A stretch of DNA of 64,000 nucleotides. It comes from Planctomycetia bacterium. GTDB lineage: Bacteria > Planctomycetota > Phycisphaerae > UBA1845 > UTPLA1. The stretch is taken from positions 1,844,470-1,908,469 of the forward strand of contig CP054187.1 in the NCBI GenBank assembly GCA_015200345.1, written 5' to 3'. Numbering within the stretch: position 1 is the first letter of the stretch; every line of letters begins with the position of its first letter. Made by a program: the position numbers and the translations under genes. This document shows, piece after piece, positions 43,839-52,315 of the stretch. Below the pieces are notes generated by a model, which worked only from the letters and a program-made list of their open reading frames with translations, was not told the DNA's origin and did no database searches.

Positions 43839-44573
43839 TCACGTCTGCGGCGCGGTTTGCGCGTCTTTGTGATCGCGCCAGAAGTGAACCAACAGCACCC
43901 CGACGCCGACCACGAGCAGGGCATCCGCGATGTTGAAGATCCACGGCCACAACGCAACGTTGCCGATCTTCGCCTCAATCTGAATGAAATCGCGGACGAC
44001 CGGCTGCAAACCACTCTTGCCATCGGCCGGCGGCCTGGGATAGGTGCGCGGATTGGCGCCGGTCGGAAAGTCGCCGAGCGTAATCGCGTTGTGGGTTTCG
44101 GAGATCAGCGTGCCGACGATTCGACCGCGATCGGGGAGGTAGGCGACGTAGGCGGTCTGGGTGGTGCGGTCGTAGAGATTGCCCAAGGCACCGGCGAGAA
44201 CGCAGCCGAGCGCGATGTGCATCGACCAGCGCTTCGCGCCGGAGTTGGCGAAGAGGTATAGCACAAACATGAGCGCCAGCACCGATGCGCCGACGAAAAT
44301 CGGCGCGAGGCCCGCTCCGATGCCGAACAGCGCGCCGGGGTTGAGTGAAAGCCGCAGGCTGCACAGGTTCCTGATCAGCTCGACGCTGTCGTCGGCGTCG
44401 TAGCGCTGAAAGGCCCAGGCCTTGGTCCACAGATCGGCCACGAGTCCGACAATTGTAGCGATCCACAGCCGGGCATGGCTGGGCAGATGGCCCATGGCCC
44501 AGGGTTCGGCCTGCTCGGACGCGTCGTGCGGCGCGGTCGGGGCCGCCAGGAGCGTGGATGCGTCGCTTGACAT
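43839..44573 (-). CDS. lspA: Lipoprotein signal peptidase (signal peptidase II)
   Basis: Aspartic membrane protease that removes lipoprotein signal peptides. From ATG 44573 it has 244 aa, longer than the usual ~165 because of an N-terminal extension and an insertion (residues ~135-190) before the last catalytic motif. LRLSLNPGALFGIG, ALGNLYDRTTQTAY (first Asp), VVRDFIQIEAK and WIFNIADALLVVGVG (second Asp) identify it. The preceding gene on this strand encodes the DksA-like protein. Confidence 0.92.
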   Translation of the reverse strand: MSSDASTLLAAPTAPHDASEQAEPWAMGHLPSHARLWIATIVGLVADLWTKAWAFQRYDADDSVELIRNLCSLRLSLNPGALFGIGAGLAPIFVGASVLALMFVLYLFANSGAKRWSMHIALGCVLAGALGNLYDRTTQTAYVAYLPDRGRIVGTLISETHNAITLGDFPTGANPRTYPRPPADGKSGLQPVVRDFIQIEAKIGNVALWPWIFNIADALLVVGVGVLLVHFWRDHKDAQTAPQT

Positions 44574-44712
44574 GTGCAGGAGGATATCGCGGACGGTGGA
44601 CAATTTCCACCCAACGAGCCGATCGCGCCGGTGAGCGAATCAAATGAGAAGCGACCGGCAGTTAACGTCACGCATGATCGGCAATCGCCGATTGCTTGCG
44701 CAATCGGCTCGT

Positions 44713-45315
44713 TCAACCGCCGCGGCCGCGCTGTTCCTGCTGGCGGTGATATTCGATGCAATAGCGCGCCCACGGGCGGGCATCGAGACGGGCTTTGCTG
44801 ATGGGCTTGTGCGTGCCGAGGCAGACGCCGTAGGTGCCAGCGTCGATCCGCGCAAGGGCTTCGTCGATTTCCTTGAGCGTCTCGCGCTCGTTTGCAATGA
44901 GGCCGAGAGTGAATTCCTGCTCGTAGTTGTCGGTGCCGATGTCGGCCATGTGAATCGGCATCTGCGAGAGATCGCCGGCCGATTCGGAGCGGCTCTTGCC
45001 GAGGGCTTCGTTCTCCATGTGAGTGACGGCGCCGAGAAGCTGGTCACGCTTGGCGAGCAGCATGCGGCGATAGCGATCCAGCTCCGCAGACGAGAGCGAC
45101 GAGCGCGGCACCGGCGTCTCGGCGGACACGGGAGCAATCGCCTTCGAAACAGGTGTTCGCCTGGACGCGGCGCCGGGCGCGCTCGTGCGACGGGAGAGCC
45201 CGTTGGATCCGTTCCCCCCGGCGTGCTGCCCATTCGAATCGTGCTGACCGTTGCCGTCCCTGGCAGAGTTCCCGTTCAGTTTGTGCGTACCATTACGCCG
45301 CTTTCCCACATCCAT
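44713..45315 (-). CDS. DksA/TraR-family protein
   Basis: 200 aa from ATG 45315 (AGGAG ten bases upstream; a GTG at 45324 has no usable RBS). The first ~75 residues are Gly/Asn/Ser-rich low complexity. The rest shows the DksA coiled coil (LDRYRRMLLAKRDQLLG, QEFTLGLIANERETLKEIDE) and the globular end ALARIDAGTYGVCLGTH, PISKARLDARPWARYCIEYH. Only two Cys remain, with His replacing the others in this zinc-finger region, so zinc binding may be via C-H-C-H or lost. DksA-like proteins bind RNA polymerase; neighbouring lspA is a common partner. It is transcribed from a near-consensus promoter. Confidence 0.85.
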   Translation of the reverse strand: MDVGKRRNGTHKLNGNSARDGNGQHDSNGQHAGGNGSNGLSRRTSAPGAASRRTPVSKAIAPVSAETPVPRSSLSSAELDRYRRMLLAKRDQLLGAVTHMENEALGKSRSESAGDLSQMPIHMADIGTDNYEQEFTLGLIANERETLKEIDEALARIDAGTYGVCLGTHKPISKARLDARPWARYCIEYHRQQEQRGRGG

Positions 45316-45429
45316 GCAATACACGCTCCTGAACTATGCGAGGCAATATCGCTCGGCCGTGTCGCGCCAGGGTATCTGTGCCCCGGCGACGGCCGCTCCC
45401 CTCCGAAACGGAGTGCAGTCGACTGTTTC

Positions 45430-45459
45430 ACTATATGACAGATCGCCGGGTTGTGTCAA
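45430..45459 (-). promoter_or_regulatory. Strong promoter of the DksA-like gene
   Basis: On the minus strand, perfect TTGACA (45459-45454) and TATAGT (45435-45430) with an 18-base spacer. The leader would be about 105 nt. Confidence 0.8.
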
Positions 45460-45596
45460 GCGGGCGGAATGCCTTATCGTTTCCGGACGAACGGATCGGC
45501 GGCGAGACCGGCCCGCGCCGCCGCGCGGAATTCGCGCAATAAAACGACGTTTGTATTTTCACAACCCGCCGCCGCGCGATCGGACTCCGTACTGCC

Positions 45597-46736
45597 ATGA
45601 ACATGGCCCCCGTCACGTATCAGCTCCTCGCCACCTGCTCCGCCACCCACGCGCGCGCCGGCCGCCTGCACACGCCGCACGGCATCATTAATACACCAGT
45701 CTTTATGCCGGTCGGCACGCGCGGCTCCGTCAAGGGCCTCACCCCGGACATGCTCCGCGCCGCCGGCGCCGGCATCCTCCTGGCCAACACCTATCACCTG
45801 ACCCTGCGGCCGGGGGAGGAAACCGTCGCCGCGCTGGGCGGTCTGCACCGCTTCATGGGCTGGGACGGGCCGATCCTCACCGATTCGGGAGGATACCAGG
45901 TCTTTTCGCTCGCCGTTCTGACGCGCGCCGACGACCACGGCGTCACGTTCAAGTCTCACCTCGATGGCGCGCCGATGCGCCTCGACCCCGCTCGGGCCGT
46001 CGCCATTCAGGAGCAGCTCGGCGCCGACATCATCATGGCCTTCGACCAGTGCCCCGCATTGCCCGCGACGCCCGAAGCGCTCCAAACCGCTGTGCGCCGC
46101 TCCATCGCCTGGGCCGACGCCTGCAAACAAGCCCAACGGCGCAGCGACCAGGGACTCTTCGCCATCGTGCAGGGCGGTCTCGATCTCGATTTGCGTCTGC
46201 ATTGCCTGGACGCCTTGGTGAACATCGGCTTCCCCGGTTATGCCGTCGGCGGACTCTCCGTCGGCGAGCATCCCGACGACATGGCGGCGCTCCTGCGGCA
46301 GTTCGCGCACCGCATGCCGCCCGATCGGCCGCGCTACCTCATGGGCGTCGGACGGCCTCTGGACATCGTCCGCGCCGTGGCGGCCGGCATCGACCTGTTT
46401 GATTGCGTGATGCCGACACGGAACGGGCGGAATTCGTTTGCGTTTGTCGACGGCGGCGTGCTGCGACTGCGCAACGCCAAGTATCGTCTGGACACGCAAC
46501 CGCTCGATGCAACCTGCGACTGCTACACGTGCCGCCATTTTTCACGCGGCTACCTGCGACACCTGTTCCTCGCCGATGAGATGCTCGGGCCGATTCTGGT
46601 ATCGCTGCACAACATCGCGTATTATCTGCGCTTCATGGCGCGGATCCGCTCGGCGATCGCCGACGGTACGTTTCCGCGCCTTCTCGAAGCATGTGAAGCG
46701 GCCGCCGCATCGCCGCCGAACGAGGATTCGGAATGA
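45597..46736 (+). CDS. tgt: tRNA-guanine transglycosylase
   Basis: Exchanges guanine-34 for preQ1 in queuosine tRNAs. 379 aa. TDSGGYQVFSLAV carries the general-acid Asp, QGGLDLDLRLHCLDAL and AVGGLSVGEHPDDM line the pocket, FDCVMPTRNGRN holds the nucleophilic Asp, and CDCYTCRHFSRGYLRHLF provides the zinc ligands. The stop overlaps yajC by 4 bp, the usual tgt-yajC order. No queA is in the window. Confidence 0.97.
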   Translation: MNMAPVTYQLLATCSATHARAGRLHTPHGIINTPVFMPVGTRGSVKGLTPDMLRAAGAGILLANTYHLTLRPGEETVAALGGLHRFMGWDGPILTDSGGYQVFSLAVLTRADDHGVTFKSHLDGAPMRLDPARAVAIQEQLGADIIMAFDQCPALPATPEALQTAVRRSIAWADACKQAQRRSDQGLFAIVQGGLDLDLRLHCLDALVNIGFPGYAVGGLSVGEHPDDMAALLRQFAHRMPPDRPRYLMGVGRPLDIVRAVAAGIDLFDCVMPTRNGRNSFAFVDGGVLRLRNAKYRLDTQPLDATCDCYTCRHFSRGYLRHLFLADEMLGPILVSLHNIAYYLRFMARIRSAIADGTFPRLLEACEAAAASPPNEDSE

Positions 46737-47104
46737 TCGATCTGATTGAACTGCTCGCGCAAGGGACGCCTGCCACCGGCTCGCCGGCGCCGGCGCCGGG
46801 GCTGTCGCAAATGCTCTTTCCGCTGCTGCTCATGGGCGCGGTGTTCTACTTTCTCCTGATCCGTCCGCAAAGCGCAGAAAAGAAGCGACGCGAAGCCATG
46901 CTCTCGGCCCTCAAAAAGAACGACCGCGTCGTCACCGCCGGCGGAATCCTCGGAACCGTGCTCAACGTCAAGGACGACGAAGTCACGCTCAAGGTCGATG
47001 AATCCAGCAACACGAAAATCACCTTCACCCGGTCGGCCATTCAGCGCGTGCTCGGGACCGAGTCCGCGCCGAGCAGCGCAACGACCGAGCCGGCGAAGAA
47101 GTAA
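46733..47104 (+). CDS. yajC: Preprotein translocase subunit YajC
   Basis: 123 aa with a single membrane helix (MLFPLLLMGAVFYFLLIRPQ) and a cytoplasmic domain (RREAMLSALKKNDRVVTAGG, GTVLNVKDDEVTLKV). Accessory Sec subunit. It overlaps tgt; secD/secF, often next, are not here, and an oligoendopeptidase gene follows instead. Confidence 0.95.
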   Translation: MIDLIELLAQGTPATGSPAPAPGLSQMLFPLLLMGAVFYFLLIRPQSAEKKRREAMLSALKKNDRVVTAGGILGTVLNVKDDEVTLKVDESSNTKITFTRSAIQRVLGTESAPSSATTEPAKK

Positions 47105-47148
47105 CCCGCTCCCCGGCTGATGCCATGCACGGGTCAGGGATGACTTCC

Positions 47149-49008
47149 ATGCCCAACAAGCTTTCGTATCCCCGCGCTGCGCACCGTGCGCCCGCTGCCG
47201 AGGCTGGCACGCCGAAGCCCGCCCCGACGCGCGATCAGATCGACGCGCGGTACAAATGGGACCTTTCCGACATCTTCCCGGATGACGCGGCGTTCGAAGC
47301 GGCATTCAAATCGGTCGAGTCCGATCTCGCGAGTTTCACCCGACGCCGTGGCACGCTCGCGCGCAGCGCGAATGATCTGCGCGACGCGCTCGCCGCGCAC
47401 GACGAACTCGGCGCACAACTTGAACGCGTTGTCCTCTACGCGGGGCTGTCGTACCACCTCGACATGTCCGTCGGCGCAGCCCAGGGTCGATGGGACCGGA
47501 CGCACACGCTCTCCACCCGCGCCGCGGAAGCCACAAGCTGGATGACGCCGGAACTGATCGCCGTCGGCCGCGAGAAAATCAACGCGTGGATGGCCTCCGA
47601 TCCGAAACTGGCCGTGTATCGCCACCTGGTTGACGACCTGTTTCGGCAGCAGGCGCACGTGCTTTCGGAGCGCGAGGAGGAGCTGCTGGCGATGGCCGGC
47701 GAGATCGCCTCGGCCCCCGAATCCATCTTCAGCCGGTTCACGAACACGAATCTCGATTTTCCGGTCATTCGCGACGAACAGAACGCCGAGGTGCGTTTGA
47801 CGCCCGCGCGTTACGGCTCGATGTTGTACTCGCCGGATCGCCGCGTGCGGCGGGATGCCTTCATCGGCCTGCACGAGACCTACCGCGCCAAGATCAACAC
47901 GCTTAGCGCGACGCTCTCGGCCCAGGTGAAGCAGCACATGTTTTACGCCCGTGCCCGGCGCTTCGGATCGTGCCTCGAAGCCGCCCTGCATCGGCCGAAC
48001 ATCCCCGTCGCGGTGTACGACAATCTGATCTCGACGATCGAGCGCCATCTCGACAAGTTGCATCGCTACGTTGCCCTGCGGAAGAAGCTGCTCCAGCTCG
48101 ATGCGGTGCATGGCTACGACCTGTACGTTCCCATGGTCGACGCGCCGCGTGAGGAAATCCCCTACGACGACGCGATGGAGACGGTCACGAAATCGCTCGC
48201 CGTCCTGGGTGATGATTACACGGCCGTGCTGCGCGAAGCGGCGGCGAACCGATGGATTGACGTCTATGAGACGAAGGACAAGCGCAGCGGCGCGTACTCC
48301 TGGGGCAGCTATCTGACGCATCCGTACCTGCTGCTCAACTATCAGGGCACACGCAACGACCGCTCGACCCTGGCACACGAACTAGGCCACGCCATGCACT
48401 CGTGGTACACGGTGAAATCGCAGCCGATCGTGTACGGCGATTACGCGACGTTTTGCGCCGAGGTGGCCTCGACCGTCAACGAAGTAATTCTTGACGAGTA
48501 CCTGTATGAACACGCCCGCAGCGACACCGAGCGATTGGCCGTCGTGCAGGACCAGATCGAGAGCATCCGCACGACGGTGCTGCGGCAGACGATGTTCGCC
48601 GAGTACGAGCGGAGGATCCACGCCCGCGCCGAGGCCGGCGAGCCGCTGACGGGGGATTGGCTGTGCGCCGCGTATCGCGAGCTGGTGGCGAAGTATTACG
48701 GCCCGGCGCTGGTGATCGACGATTGTCTGGAAGTCGAGGGCCTGCGCATCCCCCATTTCTATCGCAACTTTTATGTCTACACGTACGCCACCAGCCATTG
48801 CGCCGCCGTGGACATCGGCCGCCGAATCGTCGCGGGCGACGCAGCCGCCGTACGAGGCCACAAGGCGTTCCTCTCGGCGGGCAGCAGCCGGTATCCCCTG
48901 GACGTGCTGGCTCTCGCCGGCGTGGACATGACCACCCCCGCGCCGATCGAGCGAACGATGGAATGGTTCGGGGAGTTGCTCGGAAAGTTTGAATCGCTGG
49001 CGAGATGA
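47149..49008 (+). CDS. pepF: Oligoendopeptidase F (M3 family)
   Basis: Cytoplasmic zinc metallopeptidase, 619 aa from ATG 47149 with AGGGA upstream; ATGs at 47140 and 47125 are alternatives. M3B zinc motif HELGHAMHSWYTV (HExxH) with a downstream Glu region CAEVASTVNEVILDEYL. The N-terminal PepF domain appears as YAGLSYHLDMSVGAAQG and SREEELLAMAGE-type segments. TYATSHCAAVDIGRRI and GSSRYPLDVLALAGVDM match the C-terminal lobe. It cleaves short peptides. It follows yajC by 44 bases. Confidence 0.95.
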   Translation: MPNKLSYPRAAHRAPAAEAGTPKPAPTRDQIDARYKWDLSDIFPDDAAFEAAFKSVESDLASFTRRRGTLARSANDLRDALAAHDELGAQLERVVLYAGLSYHLDMSVGAAQGRWDRTHTLSTRAAEATSWMTPELIAVGREKINAWMASDPKLAVYRHLVDDLFRQQAHVLSEREEELLAMAGEIASAPESIFSRFTNTNLDFPVIRDEQNAEVRLTPARYGSMLYSPDRRVRRDAFIGLHETYRAKINTLSATLSAQVKQHMFYARARRFGSCLEAALHRPNIPVAVYDNLISTIERHLDKLHRYVALRKKLLQLDAVHGYDLYVPMVDAPREEIPYDDAMETVTKSLAVLGDDYTAVLREAAANRWIDVYETKDKRSGAYSWGSYLTHPYLLLNYQGTRNDRSTLAHELGHAMHSWYTVKSQPIVYGDYATFCAEVASTVNEVILDEYLYEHARSDTERLAVVQDQIESIRTTVLRQTMFAEYERRIHARAEAGEPLTGDWLCAAYRELVAKYYGPALVIDDCLEVEGLRIPHFYRNFYVYTYATSHCAAVDIGRRIVAGDAAAVRGHKAFLSAGSSRYPLDVLALAGVDMTTPAPIERTMEWFGELLGKFESLAR

Positions 49009-49032
49009 CGCGGGGAAATCAAATCTCGCGCC

Positions 49033-50742
49033 TCATCCCTGGCTCGCCACGCGGTCCACTTCTTCCACCGTCGTGATGCCCTCGATCACCTTGCGATAGC
49101 CGCTGTCGGCGAGCGTGTGGAACATCCATTCGCCGGCGGCTTTGCGGAGATCGCCGATCGTGGGATTGGTGAGAATCACATCGCGCACCTGCGGGCTGAA
49201 CAGCAACGTCTCAAAAAGCGCCATGCGCCCGCGATAGCCCACGTTCATGCACTTCTTGCAGCCGACGGCTTCGTAGAATTCACCAAACTGGCGGCTTTCG
49301 AGGTTCAATCGCCGGATCGTCTTCGTGTCCGGCTTGTAAGGCCGCTTGCACGACGGACACAGCACGCGCGCCAGTCGCTGGCTGATGCACATCGTGACCG
49401 AGTTCGCCACGAGAAACGGCTCAACGCCCAGATCAAGCAGGCGGAAGATCGTGCCGATCGTGTCGCGCGCGTGGATTGTCGTCAGCACGAGGTGGCCCGT
49501 CGTGGCGGCCTGCATGGCCATTTTAGCGGTTTCCTGATCGCGAATCTCACCGACGAGAATCACGTCGGGATCCTGCCGCAGGACGCTGGAGAGGACGGAG
49601 GCGAAGGTCAGGTTGTGAACCGGGTCGATGGAGATCTGCGTCGTATTGGGCAATTCGTACTCGACCGGATCCTCGATGGTAACGATGTTGCGCGTGTAAG
49701 CGTCGATCGTTTGCAGCGCGGTGTAGAGCGTGGTGGTTTTTCCGCTGCCGGTCGGGCCGGCGATGATGATGAGGCCTGCATCCTGCGAACAGATGCGTGA
49801 CATCTCGGCGACGACATCCAGCTCCATGCCGAGATTCTCGAACTGACCCGGCACGGTGCCCTTGTCGAGGAAGCGCAGCGCCAGCTTCTGACCGTGCAGC
49901 GTCGGCGTCAGGTTCACGCGAAAATCGACCCGGCGCGTCGGCAGCTCGGCAGCGAAGCTCCCCTCCTGCACGATGTTGCGTTTGGAGATATCCAATTCGC
50001 AGAGAATCTTGATAACGTTCAGGACCGCCACACCCATCTTGGCGGTGAGGTCGCCGACGGCGTGCAGCAGACTGTCGATGCGGAAGCGAATCGAGTACAC
50101 CTCGGGCTTCGGCTCGATGTGAATGTCGGTGGCGCGCACGCGAAACGCCGCGAAGAGCAGTTGCCGCAGGGCCTCCATGGCCTCGCCGGCCTTCTCTGAC
50201 GGCGCAACCGTCTCGCTTTTGCGATTGAGCAGGCGGATGTCGCGCGCGACTTGCGGCGCGCCCTCGGGCGGCGGCACGTTGATGCACGATTGCATCAGCG
50301 TCGCCAGTTGCTTGGCCAGCGGGCCGCTGACCATCGAGCGCACCGCCAGCGTCGTCGCCACGACATCGCGATCGACCGACGTTCGCGGCAGGTCTTCCGG
50401 GACTTCCTCAACGAGTTGCGCCTTGGGGAGAACTCGCCTGGCCGCCTGCTCGGCGATTTCATCGGGCAGGATGCGCAGTAACGTCGCGCCGATGCGCAGC
50501 GATTCGCCCAGCGCGAGGTTGGCTTCCCGCACACGGTTCTCGCCGATCCAGGTGCCGTTGTGGCTTTTGAGATCGGTCAGCTTGAACACGCCGCCGATGT
50601 GCTCAATGACACAATGCTTGCGCGATGCGGCCGGATCTTCCAACACGACGTCGTTGCCGGGCTGGCGACCGATGCTCAATCGCGCCCCGTTGAATGGAAC
50701 AATCCGAGTCTTGCCCTGCGATGTGATTTCAAGCCGCGGCAT
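49033..50742 (-). CDS. PilB/GspE-type ATPase with N-terminal FHA domain
   Basis: 569 aa. Residues 1-~95 are an FHA phosphothreonine-binding domain: GARLSIGRQPGNDVVLED, AASRKHCVIEH and LKSHNGTWIGENRV, with the Arg, Ser, His and Asn of the phosphopeptide site. Residues ~200-560 are a type II secretion/type IV pilus extension ATPase: Walker A GPTGSGKTTTLY, Asp box TIEDPVEYELP, Walker B PDVILVGEIRDQET, His box TTGHLVLTTIHA, and a CxxC pair (VLCPSCKRPY...GCKKCMNVGYRGR). FHA replaces the usual N1 domain. PilT follows upstream on the same strand. No pilin, PilC or PilQ is in the window. Confidence 0.93.
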   Translation of the reverse strand: MPRLEITSQGKTRIVPFNGARLSIGRQPGNDVVLEDPAASRKHCVIEHIGGVFKLTDLKSHNGTWIGENRVREANLALGESLRIGATLLRILPDEIAEQAARRVLPKAQLVEEVPEDLPRTSVDRDVVATTLAVRSMVSGPLAKQLATLMQSCINVPPPEGAPQVARDIRLLNRKSETVAPSEKAGEAMEALRQLLFAAFRVRATDIHIEPKPEVYSIRFRIDSLLHAVGDLTAKMGVAVLNVIKILCELDISKRNIVQEGSFAAELPTRRVDFRVNLTPTLHGQKLALRFLDKGTVPGQFENLGMELDVVAEMSRICSQDAGLIIIAGPTGSGKTTTLYTALQTIDAYTRNIVTIEDPVEYELPNTTQISIDPVHNLTFASVLSSVLRQDPDVILVGEIRDQETAKMAMQAATTGHLVLTTIHARDTIGTIFRLLDLGVEPFLVANSVTMCISQRLARVLCPSCKRPYKPDTKTIRRLNLESRQFGEFYEAVGCKKCMNVGYRGRMALFETLLFSPQVRDVILTNPTIGDLRKAAGEWMFHTLADSGYRKVIEGITTVEEVDRVASQG

Positions 50743-50888
50743 GGGAGCGTGCCCTGAAAGCCTGCAAATCGAACTGACCGTTCATTATAACCGGCCGCGG
50801 CGGAAAGGGGGTCATTCACTTCGCGTCCAACCGCAGGTCAGGTCGAAGCACTTCGATGCCTGGGGAGCTCTTGACGATTCGACGTTTC

Positions 50889-52079
50889 TCACAGGATTGC
50901 CGCCGCTTTGGAGCGAATCCCCTTCAGCCGCATCTTCAACTCTTCGGGGTTCGGCGCGACTTCCAACGCCAGCTTCATGTCCAGGTATTCTTCCTGAATG
51001 AGCTGGTAAATCGCCTCGGTGAAATCCTGCATGCCTTCGTGAATGCTGTTCTTGAGCACCGTGGTGATCTCAAAATCGCGACTTTCGGCGATCAGCTTCC
51101 GCACCGATGGGTTGTTAATCATGATCTCGCAGCACGGCACACGCGACCGTTCCGGATGGATGCTGGGCAGCAGCTTCTGGCAGACAATCGCCTTCAGATT
51201 GAACACCAGCGCCTGGCGCACCTGCGCCCGGCCCTCCTCGGGAAACAGATCGAGAATGCGCGAAATGGTCTGCGCGGCCGTCGAGGCGTGAATCGTGCCG
51301 AAGCACAGATGGCCGGTCTCGGCGGCGTGAATGGCAGCTTCGAATGTGTCGCGGTCTCGCATTTCGCCGACGAGCACGACGTCGGGGTCTTCGCGCATGA
51401 GGTATTTCAGCGCATCGTGGAAGTTCTTCACGTCGATGCCGATCTCGCGCTGGTTGATGAACGCCTTGTCGTCCTCAAAGATGTACTCGATCGGGTCCTC
51501 GATCGTCACGATGTGGCAGGCGCGGGTCTTGTTGATGTAGTTGATCATCGAGGCGATCGTCGTGCTCTTGCCCGAGCCGGTGATGCCCGCCAGCAGAATC
51601 AGCCCCTGATGATGCTTGGAAATCTCCTTCAGCACCGGCGGGAGGTGCAACTGCTCGAAGTCCTGGATGTCCTTCACGACGCGCCGCGCCGCCATCGACG
51701 TCATGCCGCGCTGGCGGAAGACGTTCACGCGAAAGCGATCCTGCCCCGGCACCTGGTGCGCGAAGTCCAGCGCGCCGTTCTCAATGAAAAACTGCTTCTG
51801 CCGATCGGTGATCACCTCGAAGATCATCGCCTCGATCTCCTCGGTCGACAGCGGTGGTTCCTGACTCTTGCGGATCTCCCCCTTGAGCCGAAAACGCGGC
51901 GGCTGATTCGCCTTCAGGTGAACATCGCTCGCGCCCATCTTCGTGCAGGCGCGGAACAATCGATTGATCGTCGGATTCGGATTGCGGTGATGTTCTTTGC
52001 CGCCCGCGCTGACTTCCACGTCGTGGACGTCAATCGGGTTTGAGCCGCCTTCCTGTTCCGGGCTGGAATGCGCTTCCAT
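50889..52079 (-). CDS. PilT-type twitching-motility/retraction ATPase
   Basis: 396 aa. Walker A GITGSGKSTTIASM, Asp box TIEDPIEYIFED, Walker B DPDVVLVGEMRDRDT, and His box TGHLCFGTIHAS. The lack of CxxC zinc cysteines and ASDVHLKANQPPRFRLKG at the N-terminus are PilT-like. It powers pilus retraction. It is upstream of the FHA-PilB gene by 146 bases and probably co-transcribed. The PilT C-terminal AIREGL motif appears only in degenerate form. Confidence 0.93.
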   Translation of the reverse strand: MEAHSSPEQEGGSNPIDVHDVEVSAGGKEHHRNPNPTINRLFRACTKMGASDVHLKANQPPRFRLKGEIRKSQEPPLSTEEIEAMIFEVITDRQKQFFIENGALDFAHQVPGQDRFRVNVFRQRGMTSMAARRVVKDIQDFEQLHLPPVLKEISKHHQGLILLAGITGSGKSTTIASMINYINKTRACHIVTIEDPIEYIFEDDKAFINQREIGIDVKNFHDALKYLMREDPDVVLVGEMRDRDTFEAAIHAAETGHLCFGTIHASTAAQTISRILDLFPEEGRAQVRQALVFNLKAIVCQKLLPSIHPERSRVPCCEIMINNPSVRKLIAESRDFEITTVLKNSIHEGMQDFTEAIYQLIQEEYLDMKLALEVAPNPEELKMRLKGIRSKAAAIL

Positions 52080-52315
52080 GTGAAACCGCTCCTGTCGGTT
52101 CGGGGTCGAGTCTGACCGTCACGGGCGAGGCCGATAACGGCCATCCAGGCATGGTGAGGCAGTCACCCCGCGGCCCCCTCATCTGGCGCATGCACGCCCC
52201 CGGGGATGACACCGGTTGATTCTAAACCCGAGTTGGCCCGAATCAAGGGGGCACGCTTCCGCTGCACGAATTCCGCGTCCGCCATCGCCGGCGTCGTCCG
52301 GGCTACAATCCCGCC

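Noticed and set aside
52080-52210. Possible structured leader or riboswitch upstream of pilT
   Set aside because: Some short GC hairpins can be drawn, but I do not see the conserved core of a cyclic-di-GMP or other known riboswitch, and it would be expected by chance at this GC content.
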